From a bacterium (lineage in GTDB: Bacteria; Zhuqueibacterota; Zhuqueibacteria; Zhuqueibacterales; Zhuqueibacteraceae), in contig JAKLJX010000034.1 of NCBI GenBank assembly GCA_023150945.1, positions 1 to 57,650 on the forward strand: a DNA stretch of 57,650 nt, given 5' to 3'. A program made the translations under genes and the position numbers. Below are positions 43,166 through 51,987 of this stretch, one piece after another. The notes beneath the pieces were generated by a model. That model was not told the DNA's origin and searched no databases. It saw nothing but the letters and a program-made list of their open reading frames with translations. Position 1 is the first letter of the stretch; every line of letters begins with the position of its first letter.

Positions 43166-46100
43166 ATGAAGCGCGTTGCGTATCTGCTGGCTGATCCCGA
43201 AAATCCCTCCCGCGAAGAGCAGGCTGCCTGGGATTTTCTCTCGCGGCAGACGGAAATTGCCTGCAGTAAACTCGCGCTGCCGGACTTGGTGCGTGCGCCC
43301 GGCCGGCTGCAAGACTGTGATTTGCTGTGGTGGCATTTTGATTCAAGCCTCGCGCTGCCGGCCGCAGCACGCGATCCCGAATTATTGATCGCCCTGCGGC
43401 AATGGCTCGCTGCCGGCGGATCACTCTTTCTGACGTTGCTCGCCACGCCTTTTGTTTGTGATTTGGGCCTTGAAACGCAGCCGCCGAATTACCTCGCCAA
43501 AGGCGCATGGCCGCATGATTGCTGGGCCGCCGGCCACCACGATCGGCGCGGCTTTGCGAGTTACGAAGGGCATCCCATCTTTGCCGGACTGCAAAAGGGC
43601 GTGTTCACGTGGAGTCCAACACGCGGTCGTGCCTTTGCCGCCGCGTTCTACGAGGCGCCGGCTGCGCCGCAGCAGGGCAGGGTTGCCGCGGTGGGACGGA
43701 CTTATATCCGCCTCGACGAACGCTGGCGTTTGATCACCGAATACGAGGCTGGCGCCGGTCGCGTACTCACCATCGGCTCCTTTCTGTTTTTTGATCAAGC
43801 CGAGAATCTCTATCGCATTCCTCTCGAAAAGTTCGTGCGTAACTGTCTGGCAGATCTGCTGGCGCCGTCGCCTGAAGCGGCACGAACCTACTGGCCGCTT
43901 GCGCCGGCGGCGGTCCAAAGAGTCGCGCGTTCTTCCCCAGCCGGTTTGATTCAGCCAAAAGAAAAGTGGCGTGCTGCCGCGAGCGGGCTGGGCTTTGCTG
44001 GGCGGCCGGCCACTGGCAATTTCTTCGATCTCGGCGGCCGCCGCATGCTGTTGCTGGGCAGCGAACGCGGCGGCCTCGATGAAATTTGGTGCCCGCCGTT
44101 TCGCGGCCTCAAACAGGTGCGCACTGCCTTCAGAATCGGAAAAGGCGAATGGCAGGGGAGTGACACTCTGACGCCGGTTGTCACGACCACGCCGGAATCG
44201 CTGCAGCGCGAATACCGTCTCGCCGCGGCCGTCATCACCGAGCATGTCTTTGCCGATTTGCATGATCCTGCCGCTGGTTTGCATTATGGCGTGCAGGCGC
44301 AGGAAGAGCTCGAGGTTTTCATTGCGGCGGTTTGTGATTTGCGCATGATGTGGCCTTACTCCGAACAGGCCACGGGCAATTTGCTTTTTAGCTGGGAGGA
44401 GGATCTGGCGGCGGCGTGCGTGCGCAACGAAACCGGCACGAGGTTCATCCTTTTCGGCGGCGCTCAGCCCGTCGCAGAGCAGATGATCGGGCAGTATGCG
44501 GAAATCACGGCCAGCGCCGACCGGCTGCACGGCGCGCCGACGGCGCTCTTGCAAGTCGCGATCGGGTTGCGCTATGTGATTCCTCCGGGAACGCACGAGT
44601 TGACCGTCGCATTTGCCGGTACCGCTCAGGGGAAAAAAGAGGCGTGGCAGGCATATCGCCGGATGTTGCAGCAGCCGGCGCGTGCTCTTCATCGCCAGGC
44701 GCGGCATTTCAAAAAGCTGCTGCGTGAAGCGACGCAACTGCGCACGCCGGAGGCAATTTTCAACGAAGGCTTGCGCTGGGCGCTGGCGGCGACCGATCGC
44801 TTCTTCGTTGAAACGCCCGGCGTGGGCGCCGGCTTCATGGCCGGTTTCGCCACCACTGCCAGCGGCTGGCAGGGCGGTCATGAAATCAGCGGCCGGCCGG
44901 GCTATGCCTGGTATTTCGGCCGCGACAGCGTGTGGACCGGCTGCGCGGCGCTGGCGTATGGTGATTTCGAAAAAGTGAAGCGCACGCTCGAACTGCTCGG
45001 GCGCCATCAGGCTGGCGACGGCAAGATTTTTCACGAATTGACCATGAGCGGCCAGGCGCACTTTGATGCCGCCGATGCCACGCCGCTCTACGTCATTCTG
45101 CTGGGACGCTATGTGCGCGCCAGCGGCGACCGCGAGTTTGCGCAGCAGGAATTCCCGCGCGTGCAGCAAGCCCTCGCGTTTTGCCGCGCCAGCGATCGTG
45201 ATGGCGATCAATTCATCGAGAACACCAATGTTGGCCACGGCTGGGTGGAAGGCGGTGCCCTGTTCCCCGCCCATGCGGAGTTCTATCTCAATGCGTGCTG
45301 GACGATGGCGTTGCAGGAAGCCGCCGGGCTCGCGCAGACGCTGGGGCAAGGCCGCCTGCTGAAAAAGTGGGGGCGGCAGTGGCAGCGAACCGCCCGTTGC
45401 CTTGCGGCCAAATTTTGGAACAAGCAAACACAGTTCTACAATTTTGCCAAACGAGCCGACGGCACGTTCGTGGAAGAAAAAACGATCATGCCGGCGGTGG
45501 CCGTCTATTTCGGGTTGATCGCCGGGAAACGCGCGGAAATCTGTTTGCAGGAATTGGCCGGCCCGCGTTTTTCCACGGACTGGGGCGTGCGCCTGGTGAG
45601 CCGCGACAGTCCGATCTACAATCCCGCCGGCTATCACTATGGCAGCGTCTGGCCGTTGTTCACCGGCTGGCTGGCGCTGGCGGAGTACCGCTCGTATCGC
45701 CCCACGCAAGGCTTTGTGCACCTCATGAACAACCTGCAGATCTACCGCGAATGGGCGGCAGGCTCTGTTGCGGAAGTGTTGCACGGCGAGAGCTATCAGC
45801 CGGCCGGCGTGTGCAGCCATCAAGCCTGGTCGGAAGCCATGGTGTTGCTGCCGGCGCTCGAAGGCATGCTGGGCTTGGAAGTGGACGCGCTGCAGAAGCG
45901 GGTCACCTTGCGGCCGGCATTTCCGCCGCAGTGGGACTCGGTCGAAGTGAAGAACATTCGGGTGGGCGAACATCGTCTGCATTTGCGCATGCGGCGGCGT
46001 CAACGAGAAACCAGTTACTATTTCCGCAGCGACAGCCTGGCGCCGATGACGCTGCGTGTGCAAGCCATTCTGCCGCTGGGCACGCGCGTGATGTTTTTGC

Positions 46101-46504
46101 GACTGGTGGGCGACAGGTGGTTCGGAGGCTTGGAGATCACCAGCTTTCGCGATTTTCCAGAGCTTGATTTCGAGCTGCACGGAGGCGCGATTTTGACGTT
46201 CACGCATCACGGCGGCATCGGCGTGGTCCCGCCGGTGCCGCAACCGGCAGTGAACGCCGAGTCCACTGGTTTTCGCCTGATACAAGAGAGTTGGGAGCGG
46301 CAGAGCTTGCTGCTCACCGTTGCAGGCTGGCCTGGCCGCGAATATGAACTGGAGCTTTACGATCCCGATCATACCATTCGCGGCGTTGAGAACGCCCGCA
46401 TCGTGGCACGACGCGGCACGTTGGTGGTGCTCAGTTTTGAATTGGAAGGAACGGGGCCGGAGGATGGTCCGGTGACGAGGATCATCAAGGTCATGGCCGC
46501 ATGA
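43166..46504 (+). CDS. Cytoplasmic GDE-like glycosidase with N-terminal amidotransferase-like domain
   Basis: Encodes 1112 residues from ATG 43166 (CGGAG, 5-base spacing); MTAYEDE at 43124 is a weaker start. No signal peptide. Residues 1-240 form a ThuA/class I amidotransferase-like domain (MKRVAYLLADPENPS; QDCDLLWWHFD; LRQWLAAGGSLFLTLL; YEGHPIFAGL). A beta-sandwich follows, then a six-hairpin barrel with GRPGYAWYFGRDSVWT near residue 576, GDGKIFHELTMSG, HYGSVWPLFTGW and HQAWSEAMVLLP. The C-terminal domain is beta-rich. It is a paralogue of the secreted enzyme at 37271-39838, which lacks the first domain. A debranching or exo-glucosidase activity is likely; the N-terminal domain's role is unknown. 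Confidence 0.77.
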   Translation: MKRVAYLLADPENPSREEQAAWDFLSRQTEIACSKLALPDLVRAPGRLQDCDLLWWHFDSSLALPAAARDPELLIALRQWLAAGGSLFLTLLATPFVCDLGLETQPPNYLAKGAWPHDCWAAGHHDRRGFASYEGHPIFAGLQKGVFTWSPTRGRAFAAAFYEAPAAPQQGRVAAVGRTYIRLDERWRLITEYEAGAGRVLTIGSFLFFDQAENLYRIPLEKFVRNCLADLLAPSPEAARTYWPLAPAAVQRVARSSPAGLIQPKEKWRAAASGLGFAGRPATGNFFDLGGRRMLLLGSERGGLDEIWCPPFRGLKQVRTAFRIGKGEWQGSDTLTPVVTTTPESLQREYRLAAAVITEHVFADLHDPAAGLHYGVQAQEELEVFIAAVCDLRMMWPYSEQATGNLLFSWEEDLAAACVRNETGTRFILFGGAQPVAEQMIGQYAEITASADRLHGAPTALLQVAIGLRYVIPPGTHELTVAFAGTAQGKKEAWQAYRRMLQQPARALHRQARHFKKLLREATQLRTPEAIFNEGLRWALAATDRFFVETPGVGAGFMAGFATTASGWQGGHEISGRPGYAWYFGRDSVWTGCAALAYGDFEKVKRTLELLGRHQAGDGKIFHELTMSGQAHFDAADATPLYVILLGRYVRASGDREFAQQEFPRVQQALAFCRASDRDGDQFIENTNVGHGWVEGGALFPAHAEFYLNACWTMALQEAAGLAQTLGQGRLLKKWGRQWQRTARCLAAKFWNKQTQFYNFAKRADGTFVEEKTIMPAVAVYFGLIAGKRAEICLQELAGPRFSTDWGVRLVSRDSPIYNPAGYHYGSVWPLFTGWLALAEYRSYRPTQGFVHLMNNLQIYREWAAGSVAEVLHGESYQPAGVCSHQAWSEAMVLLPALEGMLGLEVDALQKRVTLRPAFPPQWDSVEVKNIRVGEHRLHLRMRRRQRETSYYFRSDSLAPMTLRVQAILPLGTRVMFLRLVGDRWFGGLEITSFRDFPELDFELHGGAILTFTHHGGIGVVPPVPQPAVNAESTGFRLIQESWERQSLLLTVAGWPGREYELELYDPDHTIRGVENARIVARRGTLVVLSFELEGTGPEDGPVTRIIKVMAA

Positions 46505-46643
46505 GCGCCCGCGTGGTCACCGGCTGTGCGAGATTTCTCCAAGGCAAACGCCGGCTCGCGCCCGCCGGCAAAACGATTTCAGGCGTGCGCCTTGTCGATC
46601 GGCGGCTGCGCCCGGCAAACCGATGGGAATACTGACTTTCAAA

Positions 46644-46672
46644 TTGACAATCAGGCATTTTTTGGCTAAGTT
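46644..46672 (+). promoter_or_regulatory. Predicted promoter of the envelope operon
   Basis: TTGACA (46644-46649), 17 bases, TAAGTT (46667-46672) followed by GCGC. The ATG of the lpxL-type gene is 33 bases downstream. Confidence 0.65.
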
Positions 46673-46704
46673 GCGCTGCAAAATTCGATGCACCCTGTGC
46701 CTTC

Positions 46705-47634
46705 ATGCGAAAACTAAAGCATTTATTGGAATATCTCGGGCTGCGGCTGCTGGTGCTGATCGCAGCCAGCGTGCCGAGAGCGGCCTTGCTTGCTCTGGGC
46801 GCGGGATTGGGAAGATTCACCTTTTCGATTCTTCGCATTCGGCGCCGGGTGGCGTTGGACAATCTGCAGCGAGCCTTCCCGCAAAAAGCACGCGAGGAAG
46901 TGCTGGCCCTCGGCCGGCGCAATTACGAAAACTTCGGCATGATGATGATGGAGTATCTGCGTCTGCCGAAGCTCTCCCCGGCCGAACTGGACGAACTCGT
47001 GCGCTTTCGTAGCCCGGCAGATGAACAGCTCTGGCAGCAGGCGCTGGCAGAGGGCCGCGGCGCGATTTGCATGACCGGGCACTTTGGCAACTGGGAGTAC
47101 ATGGGCGCGATGGTGGCGCGGCGCTTTCCGATGGTCTTTCTGTATCAGGCGCAAAACAACCCTTACGCCGATCGCCTCATCCGCCGCACGCGCGAGTCGC
47201 TGGGCATGGCGAGCATTCCGCGCGGCTCCGCGTTGAAGGGCATCCTCAAAGCGCTGCGCGAGAAAAAGTTCGTCGCGGTGCTCGCCGATCAGGATGCGGG
47301 CCAGAGCGGCCTCTTCGTCGACTTTCTCGGCCGGCCGGCCTCGACGGCGCGCGGCCCCGCCGCCTTCGTGTTGCGCAGCGGCGCGCCGATTCTTTTCGTG
47401 GCCGCCATTCGCCAGGCCGGCGGCCGACACCTTATCGCCAGCGAGTGCTTGCGTTTTGATGACCTGCCCGAGTCGTGGAGCGAAGATGCAAAGATTCGCG
47501 CCGTAACCGAACGCTGGAGCGCCGTGCTGGAACGTTTCATTCGCCGCCATCCCGATCATTGGTTTTGGATGCACCGGCGCTGGAAAACCGCGCCGCCGGC
47601 CGGGGCGCTCGAACCCGGCCCCAGGCGCGCATGA
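46705..47634 (+). CDS. Lipid A biosynthesis acyltransferase (LpxL/HtrB family)
   Basis: Encodes 309 residues. These inner-membrane enzymes add secondary acyl chains to lipid A or a related lipid. Family marks are an N-terminal membrane anchor (about 12-33), RRRVALDNLQRAFP, the catalytic HFGNWE (His and acidic residue of the HX4D/E motif, about residues 129-134), RRTRESLG and FVAVLADQDAG. The next gene overlaps by 4 bases (ATGA), so it heads a tightly packed envelope operon. Which lipid receives the chain is inferred only. Confidence 0.88.
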   Translation: MRKLKHLLEYLGLRLLVLIAASVPRAALLALGAGLGRFTFSILRIRRRVALDNLQRAFPQKAREEVLALGRRNYENFGMMMMEYLRLPKLSPAELDELVRFRSPADEQLWQQALAEGRGAICMTGHFGNWEYMGAMVARRFPMVFLYQAQNNPYADRLIRRTRESLGMASIPRGSALKGILKALREKKFVAVLADQDAGQSGLFVDFLGRPASTARGPAAFVLRSGAPILFVAAIRQAGGRHLIASECLRFDDLPESWSEDAKIRAVTERWSAVLERFIRRHPDHWFWMHRRWKTAPPAGALEPGPRRA

Positions 47635-48698
47635 CTTCCGTGCCTGAGATGGCTGCGCCGGCCACCGGCCCGATCCGAAAAATTCTGATCGTGCAGACCG
47701 CGTTCATTGGAGACGTGATTCTGGCGACGCCGCTGGTGGAGGCCGCACATCAGGTATTTGCGCCCTGTGAAGTTCATTTCATGGTGATTCCGGCAGCGGC
47801 GAATGCACTCGAACGACATTGCGGCATCCAGCGCGTCTTGATCTTTGACAAACGCGGCGGCCAGCGCAGTTTGGCGGCCCTGTGGCAGTTGGCGCAAGAC
47901 CTGCGGCGGGAAGATTATGCGGCGGCGATCGTGCCGCACCGCTCGCTGCGCAGTGCCCTGCTGGTTTGGCTGGCGAGAATTCCTCTGCGCATCGGATTTA
48001 CCCGCAGCGCCGGCAGCCTGCTGTTCACGCAGCGCGTGCCCTACCGCCAAGTGCATGAAGTCGAACGCAATCTCGATTTGTTGCGACCCTTGCGCGCGCT
48101 GCCTGCGGCGCTTGCGCCCCGCGTCGTGTGGGATGACGCCGATGCCGCCGTAGTCACAGAAACGATCCGCGACCGCGGGGCGGGACGCCGGCGGTGCGCG
48201 CTCGCGCCGGGATCGGTTTGGGCGACCAAGCGCTGGCCGGCAGACCGTTTCGCCCAGCTTGCCCGCGCTTTGATTGCGGAGCACAACGCCGTCGTTTTTC
48301 TCGTGGGCGGCAAGAGTGATGCGGAATTGTGCGCCGGCATTGAAGCGCAAGCCGGCGCGCATTGTTTCAATCTCGCCGGCCGGCTGAGCTTGCGGCAATC
48401 GGCCGCTTTGCTGGATCGCTGCGCGGTGCTGGTCAGCAACGACAGCGCGCCCACACATCTGGGCGTGGCCACGCGCTGCCGCGTGCTGACGATTTTCGGA
48501 CCCACGGTGCCGGCCTTTGGCTTCGCGCCCTTTGGCGCCGGCCATGCCGTTCTTGAAAACAATCTTTCGTGCCGGCCGTGCAGCGCGCACGGCAGCCGGC
48601 GCTGCCCCATTGGCACGCATGCCTGCATGCTGGAGATTTCGGTTGAGGAGGTTTTGAGGCGGGTGGGTGAAATGCTGGTGCCCGAACACCTCGTGTAA
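47631..48698 (+). CDS. GT9 glycosyltransferase (ADP-heptose:LPS heptosyltransferase type)
   Basis: Encodes 355 residues from ATG 47631, overlapping the acyltransferase stop (ATGA). GT-B fold of family GT9: the N-terminal KILIVQTAFIGDVILATPLVEAA is the classic acceptor-side start, and the donor half has LAPGSVWATKRWP, VFLVGGKSDAEL, LAGRLSLRQSAALLDRC and VSNDSAPTHLGVA. It probably adds heptose or a related sugar to an LPS core on the cytoplasmic face. A CxxC-rich stretch (SCRPCSAHGSRRCPIGTHAC) near the C-terminus is shared by many GT9 enzymes. A second GT9 gene lies 1.3 kb on. Confidence 0.88.
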   Translation: MTSVPEMAAPATGPIRKILIVQTAFIGDVILATPLVEAAHQVFAPCEVHFMVIPAAANALERHCGIQRVLIFDKRGGQRSLAALWQLAQDLRREDYAAAIVPHRSLRSALLVWLARIPLRIGFTRSAGSLLFTQRVPYRQVHEVERNLDLLRPLRALPAALAPRVVWDDADAAVVTETIRDRGAGRRRCALAPGSVWATKRWPADRFAQLARALIAEHNAVVFLVGGKSDAELCAGIEAQAGAHCFNLAGRLSLRQSAALLDRCAVLVSNDSAPTHLGVATRCRVLTIFGPTVPAFGFAPFGAGHAVLENNLSCRPCSAHGSRRCPIGTHACMLEISVEEVLRRVGEMLVPEHLV

Positions 48699-48879
48699 CC
48701 AAGGGCAGGCTGGTATGGGGTTGCTCGAATCTCTCTGAGCGGCCCACTGTGCAGTCAAGTGTGCCAGCAGTGGGCAGATTGATGAGGAAATGAATGCGCG
48801 TGAACTCGAAGCAAGATGAAGGCTGCCGCACGACCGGTATGATGAAGCCCGGGTTTCGGGCAGACAGGGTGGTGAGCCG

Positions 48880-49521
48880 ATGAACGTGATCAAGATCAAT
48901 GCCGATCATCCCGAGCCGGAAAAAATCACGCTTGCGGTGAATGCCCTGCGGGAGGGGCAGGTTATCGCGTATCTCACCGATACGCTGTACGGCCTGGGTG
49001 TCGATGCGCGGCTGCCCGGCGCCATCGATCAGATTTATGCGCTCAAACGCCGGGTGACGGAGAAAGCGCTGCCGGTGATCATCGGTAACCGCGGCATGCT
49101 CGCCGGCTGGGTCAAATACGTTTCGCCGGTCGCCGAAAAGCTGATGCATGATTTCTGGCCCGGCCCGTTGACCCTGGTTTTCGAAGCAACCAGAAAAGTT
49201 CCGCAGAATCTCATTGCTTCCTCTTCGACGCTGGCGGTGCGCGTGCCGGCGCGCGCCCTGCCGCGGTTGCTCAGTGAAATGCTCAACGCGCCCATCATTT
49301 CCACCAGCGCCAATCTCGCGGGCCAGCCGGGCGCCACCAGCGCGGAAGAAGTGGTGCAGCAATTCGGCAGCGAGTTGCCGCTGCTTCTCGATTCCGGCGC
49401 CGCCGGCACCACGCTGGCTTCGACCATTTTGGATGTCACCGTCACGCCGCCGCGCCTGCTGCGCGCCGGCGCGCTGCCGCAGGAAGCCATCGTCAAATCG
49501 ATTGGAGCCATGCAAACGTGA
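48880..49521 (+). CDS. tsaC: L-threonylcarbamoyladenylate synthase (TsaC/Sua5 family)
   Basis: Encodes 213 residues. The enzyme makes threonylcarbamoyl-AMP from threonine, bicarbonate and ATP for t6A37 modification of tRNA. YLTDTLYGLG replaces the usual PTDTVYGLG; ALKRR, LPVII, FWPGPLTLV, LAVRVPA and ISTSANLAG are all recognisable. It lies 181 bases after the first GT9 gene, with GGTGAG before its ATG, and overlaps the phosphatase gene by 4 bases (GTGA). The pairing with a low-molecular-weight phosphatase is also seen in other bacteria; its place between two GT9 genes is less usual. Confidence 0.9.
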   Translation: MNVIKINADHPEPEKITLAVNALREGQVIAYLTDTLYGLGVDARLPGAIDQIYALKRRVTEKALPVIIGNRGMLAGWVKYVSPVAEKLMHDFWPGPLTLVFEATRKVPQNLIASSSTLAVRVPARALPRLLSEMLNAPIISTSANLAGQPGATSAEEVVQQFGSELPLLLDSGAAGTTLASTILDVTVTPPRLLRAGALPQEAIVKSIGAMQT

Positions 49522-50024
49522 GCGCGCACCGTCCCTTCACCGTCTTGTTCGTCTGCAGCGGCAACAGTTGCCGCAGCCCCATGGCTGAGGCGCTGCTTCG
49601 CCTCAAACTGCCATCGCGCTTGCAGGATGAAGTCGAAATTCGATCGGCGGGCACGCTCGGCATCGCAGGCATGCCGGCGGCGGACTCGGCGATCAGCGTA
49701 GTGGAAGAAATGGGCGGCGAGTTGCGCGGCCATCGCTCGCAAGGGCTTTCCGCGGAACGGGTGGCCAAGGCCGATCTCATTCTGGCGATGGCGCGCGAGC
49801 ACGTCGAGCACTTGCAGCGCAAATATCCCAACTATCGCGAGAATGTCTTCCTGCTCAAGCGCTTTGCCAACGATGAGGCGCCTGAAGATCCCGATATCGA
49901 CGATCCTATCGGCTACGGCCGGGAGGTTTACCGCGATTGCGCGGCAACCATCGCCGAGGAGTTGGACCGCATCATGCCGGCGATCGTGAATCTTGTGCAA
50001 AACCACCGGCGCGAGGCCACGTGA
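49518..50024 (+). CDS. Low-molecular-weight protein tyrosine/arginine phosphatase
   Basis: Encodes 168 residues from GTG 49518, overlapping the tsaC stop. The phosphate loop is VCSGNSCRSPMAE, with Cys13 and Arg19 of CX5R, and the general acid lies in DIDDPIGYG. Family members dephosphorylate protein tyrosine (often with envelope polysaccharide kinases) or arginine, and related forms reduce arsenate. Envelope gene neighbours favour a role in polysaccharide or LPS control, but no tyrosine kinase is in view. It overlaps the next GT9 gene by 4 bases. Confidence 0.87.
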   Translation: MSAHRPFTVLFVCSGNSCRSPMAEALLRLKLPSRLQDEVEIRSAGTLGIAGMPAADSAISVVEEMGGELRGHRSQGLSAERVAKADLILAMAREHVEHLQRKYPNYRENVFLLKRFANDEAPEDPDIDDPIGYGREVYRDCAATIAEELDRIMPAIVNLVQNHRREAT

Positions 50025-51025
50025 ATTCGCTGCGGCGCATTCTGCTTGCGCGCACCGACCGTTTGGGAGACGTGATTCTGGCGACGCCGGCGGCCACCGC
50101 GCTCAAACAAACGTTTCCTGAGCTTGAAGTTTTTTTCCTTGCGCGGCGCTACACTGCAGGCATTTTGGAGATGCACCCGCACGTCGATGGCATCATTTGC
50201 CTGGAGGAAGTGGGCACAGGCGCTCTGGCAAGCCGGCTCAAGAAATGCGGTTTTGACGCAGTGGTGGCGCTTTTCCCCCGGCCGCAACAGGCGTGGAGTT
50301 TTTTGCAGGCGGGGATTCCGCTGCGCGTGGGCACCGGCTATCGCTGGTACAGTTTCCTCTACAACCGCCGCGTGTATCAGCACCGCAAGCACGCCCAGCG
50401 GCACGAAGCGGAATACAATCTGCAACTGCTGGAGCCGCTCGGCCTGGCCGGCGTCACAGTGGAGTTTCATTATCGACCTGATCCCGCAGTCGAGCTCGAG
50501 GTGACGCGCCTGCTTGCCGCGCAGGGCCTGAAAGACGGTTTCGTGGTGTTGCATCCGGGCAGCGGCGGCTCGGCGCGGGAATGGCCGCCGGAACATTTTG
50601 CCGCCCTCGCCCACTCGCTCGTGGCGGTGCAGCAGCGCCAAGTGGTGCTCACCGGCCACGAGAGTGAACGCGGACTCACGCAGCGCATTCAGCAATTGGC
50701 GGCGAAGAAACCGATCGATTTGGCCGGCCGTTTGACTCTCAAACAACTCGCCGGCGTGACTGCGCGCGCAGCGGTGTTCGTAAGCAACAGCACCGGACCT
50801 TTGCATCTCGCGCGCATGGTGGGAACGCCGGTGGTCGCGTTTTATCCGCCGATCACTGCGTGCCGGCCCGAGCGCTGGGGACCATATGGCCGCCGCGCCG
50901 ACGTGTTGATGTCGCAACAGGAAGAATGCTTTCGCTGCCGGAACTCGCGGCTGCAGGGGTGTGCCTGCATGCAGGCGATTCCCGTGGCGGAAGCCCTCAG
51001 GAAGGTTGAAGAGAAATTGTCATGA
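50021..51025 (+). CDS. Second GT9 glycosyltransferase
   Basis: Encodes 334 residues from GTG 50021, overlapping the phosphatase stop (GTGA). It shows the GT9 pattern: LLARTDRLGDVILATPAATALK, LHPGSGGSAREWPPEHFA, LAGRLTLKQLAGVTARA and VSNSTGPLHLARM, and the C-terminal CRPERWGPYG with ECFRCRNSRLQGCAC. It is related to but clearly different from the first GT9 of this operon, so each probably adds a different sugar to the LPS core. It overlaps the DUF3108 gene by 4 bases. Confidence 0.87.
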   Translation: MNSLRRILLARTDRLGDVILATPAATALKQTFPELEVFFLARRYTAGILEMHPHVDGIICLEEVGTGALASRLKKCGFDAVVALFPRPQQAWSFLQAGIPLRVGTGYRWYSFLYNRRVYQHRKHAQRHEAEYNLQLLEPLGLAGVTVEFHYRPDPAVELEVTRLLAAQGLKDGFVVLHPGSGGSAREWPPEHFAALAHSLVAVQQRQVVLTGHESERGLTQRIQQLAAKKPIDLAGRLTLKQLAGVTARAAVFVSNSTGPLHLARMVGTPVVAFYPPITACRPERWGPYGRRADVLMSQQEECFRCRNSRLQGCACMQAIPVAEALRKVEEKLS

Positions 51026-51879
51026 TCAGGAACTGCTGCGGGAGTGTGCCGGCGCGCTTGCGAACGGTGCTCCTGTTGATGCTGGCGCTGGGCTGGCCGG
51101 GCGCGCTGCTGTGGGCGCAAAGTCCCCGGCCCGCGGCCCAGCCGGATTCGAGCAATCGCGTTGCGCCCTTGCGCGTCGTGGTGAACCGCGCTTTCGAGGT
51201 CGGCGAGAAGCTCACGTTCATCGTGCGCTATGGCCCCATTGTCGCCGGCACGGCAGTCATGTCGGTGCCGGAAGTGGTGACGGTCAACGGCCGGCCGTGC
51301 TATCACCTTTTGTCCGAGGCGAACACCAACTCCTTCTTCTCGCGGCTGTATCGCGTGGAAGACCGGGTCAGCTCCTTCACCGACGTGGACGGCATCTTCA
51401 GTTGGCGCTATGAGAAGAACCAGCGCGAGGGCAGTTTTCGCGATGAACGCGTGGTGGATTTCGATCTCGCGGCGCAACTTGCCATCACGACCAAGAACGG
51501 CAAGCGCGATACCGTGGCGATTCCGCTGTTCGTGCAGGACATCATTTCGGCATTTTACTATATTCGCACGCAGAAGCTGGAGCCGGGCGACACGGTGTAC
51601 GTCGACAACTACGACAACGGCAAGATTCTGCCGCTCAAGATTGCGGTATACCGGCGCGAGAAGATCAAAGTCCGGGCGGGCAAGTTCAACTGCCTGGTGG
51701 TGGAGCCCCATTTGAAAACGCCGGGGCTTTACAACCAAAAGGGCCGTCTCATCGTCCATCTAACCGATGATGAACGTAAGATTCCGGTGATGACCACCAC
51801 CCAGCTTTATATCAAGGCCTTCAACCTGGGCAATGTCGTTGCCGAGTTGGAGAAGATCGAGGGGGTGGAGGGGTATTGA
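51022..51879 (+). CDS. DUF3108 family exported protein
   Basis: Encodes 285 residues with a signal peptide (about 1-33, LLLMLALGWPGALLWAQS). The mature part is a beta-rich DUF3108 domain: FEVGEKLTFIVRYGPIVAGTA, YHLLSEANTNSFFSRLYRVED, FVQDIISAFYYIRT and MTTTQLYIKAFNLGNVVAELEK. The family is found in the periplasm of Gram-negative bacteria and has no settled function. It is the last gene of the six-gene envelope operon, with a 4-base overlap to the GT9 gene. A short GAGGTGC-AGA-GCACCTC hairpin lies at 51889-51905 after its stop, without a T-run. Confidence 0.82.
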   Translation: MIRNCCGSVPARLRTVLLLMLALGWPGALLWAQSPRPAAQPDSSNRVAPLRVVVNRAFEVGEKLTFIVRYGPIVAGTAVMSVPEVVTVNGRPCYHLLSEANTNSFFSRLYRVEDRVSSFTDVDGIFSWRYEKNQREGSFRDERVVDFDLAAQLAITTKNGKRDTVAIPLFVQDIISAFYYIRTQKLEPGDTVYVDNYDNGKILPLKIAVYRREKIKVRAGKFNCLVVEPHLKTPGLYNQKGRLIVHLTDDERKIPVMTTTQLYIKAFNLGNVVAELEKIEGVEGY

Positions 51880-51987
51880 GGTGCAATTGAGGTGCAGAGC
51901 ACCTCGAGGTTCCCGTTACAGGCGATATTTCAAACCTGGCCGCCAGAACGGCGAGCCGGCTGAACATCTACAATCCTCAAATTGAAC

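Noticed and set aside
43421-46372. 983-codon open frame on the minus strand
   Set aside because: It lies wholly opposite a clear glycosidase gene; GC-rich codon use removes stops on the other strand. The product has no family features.
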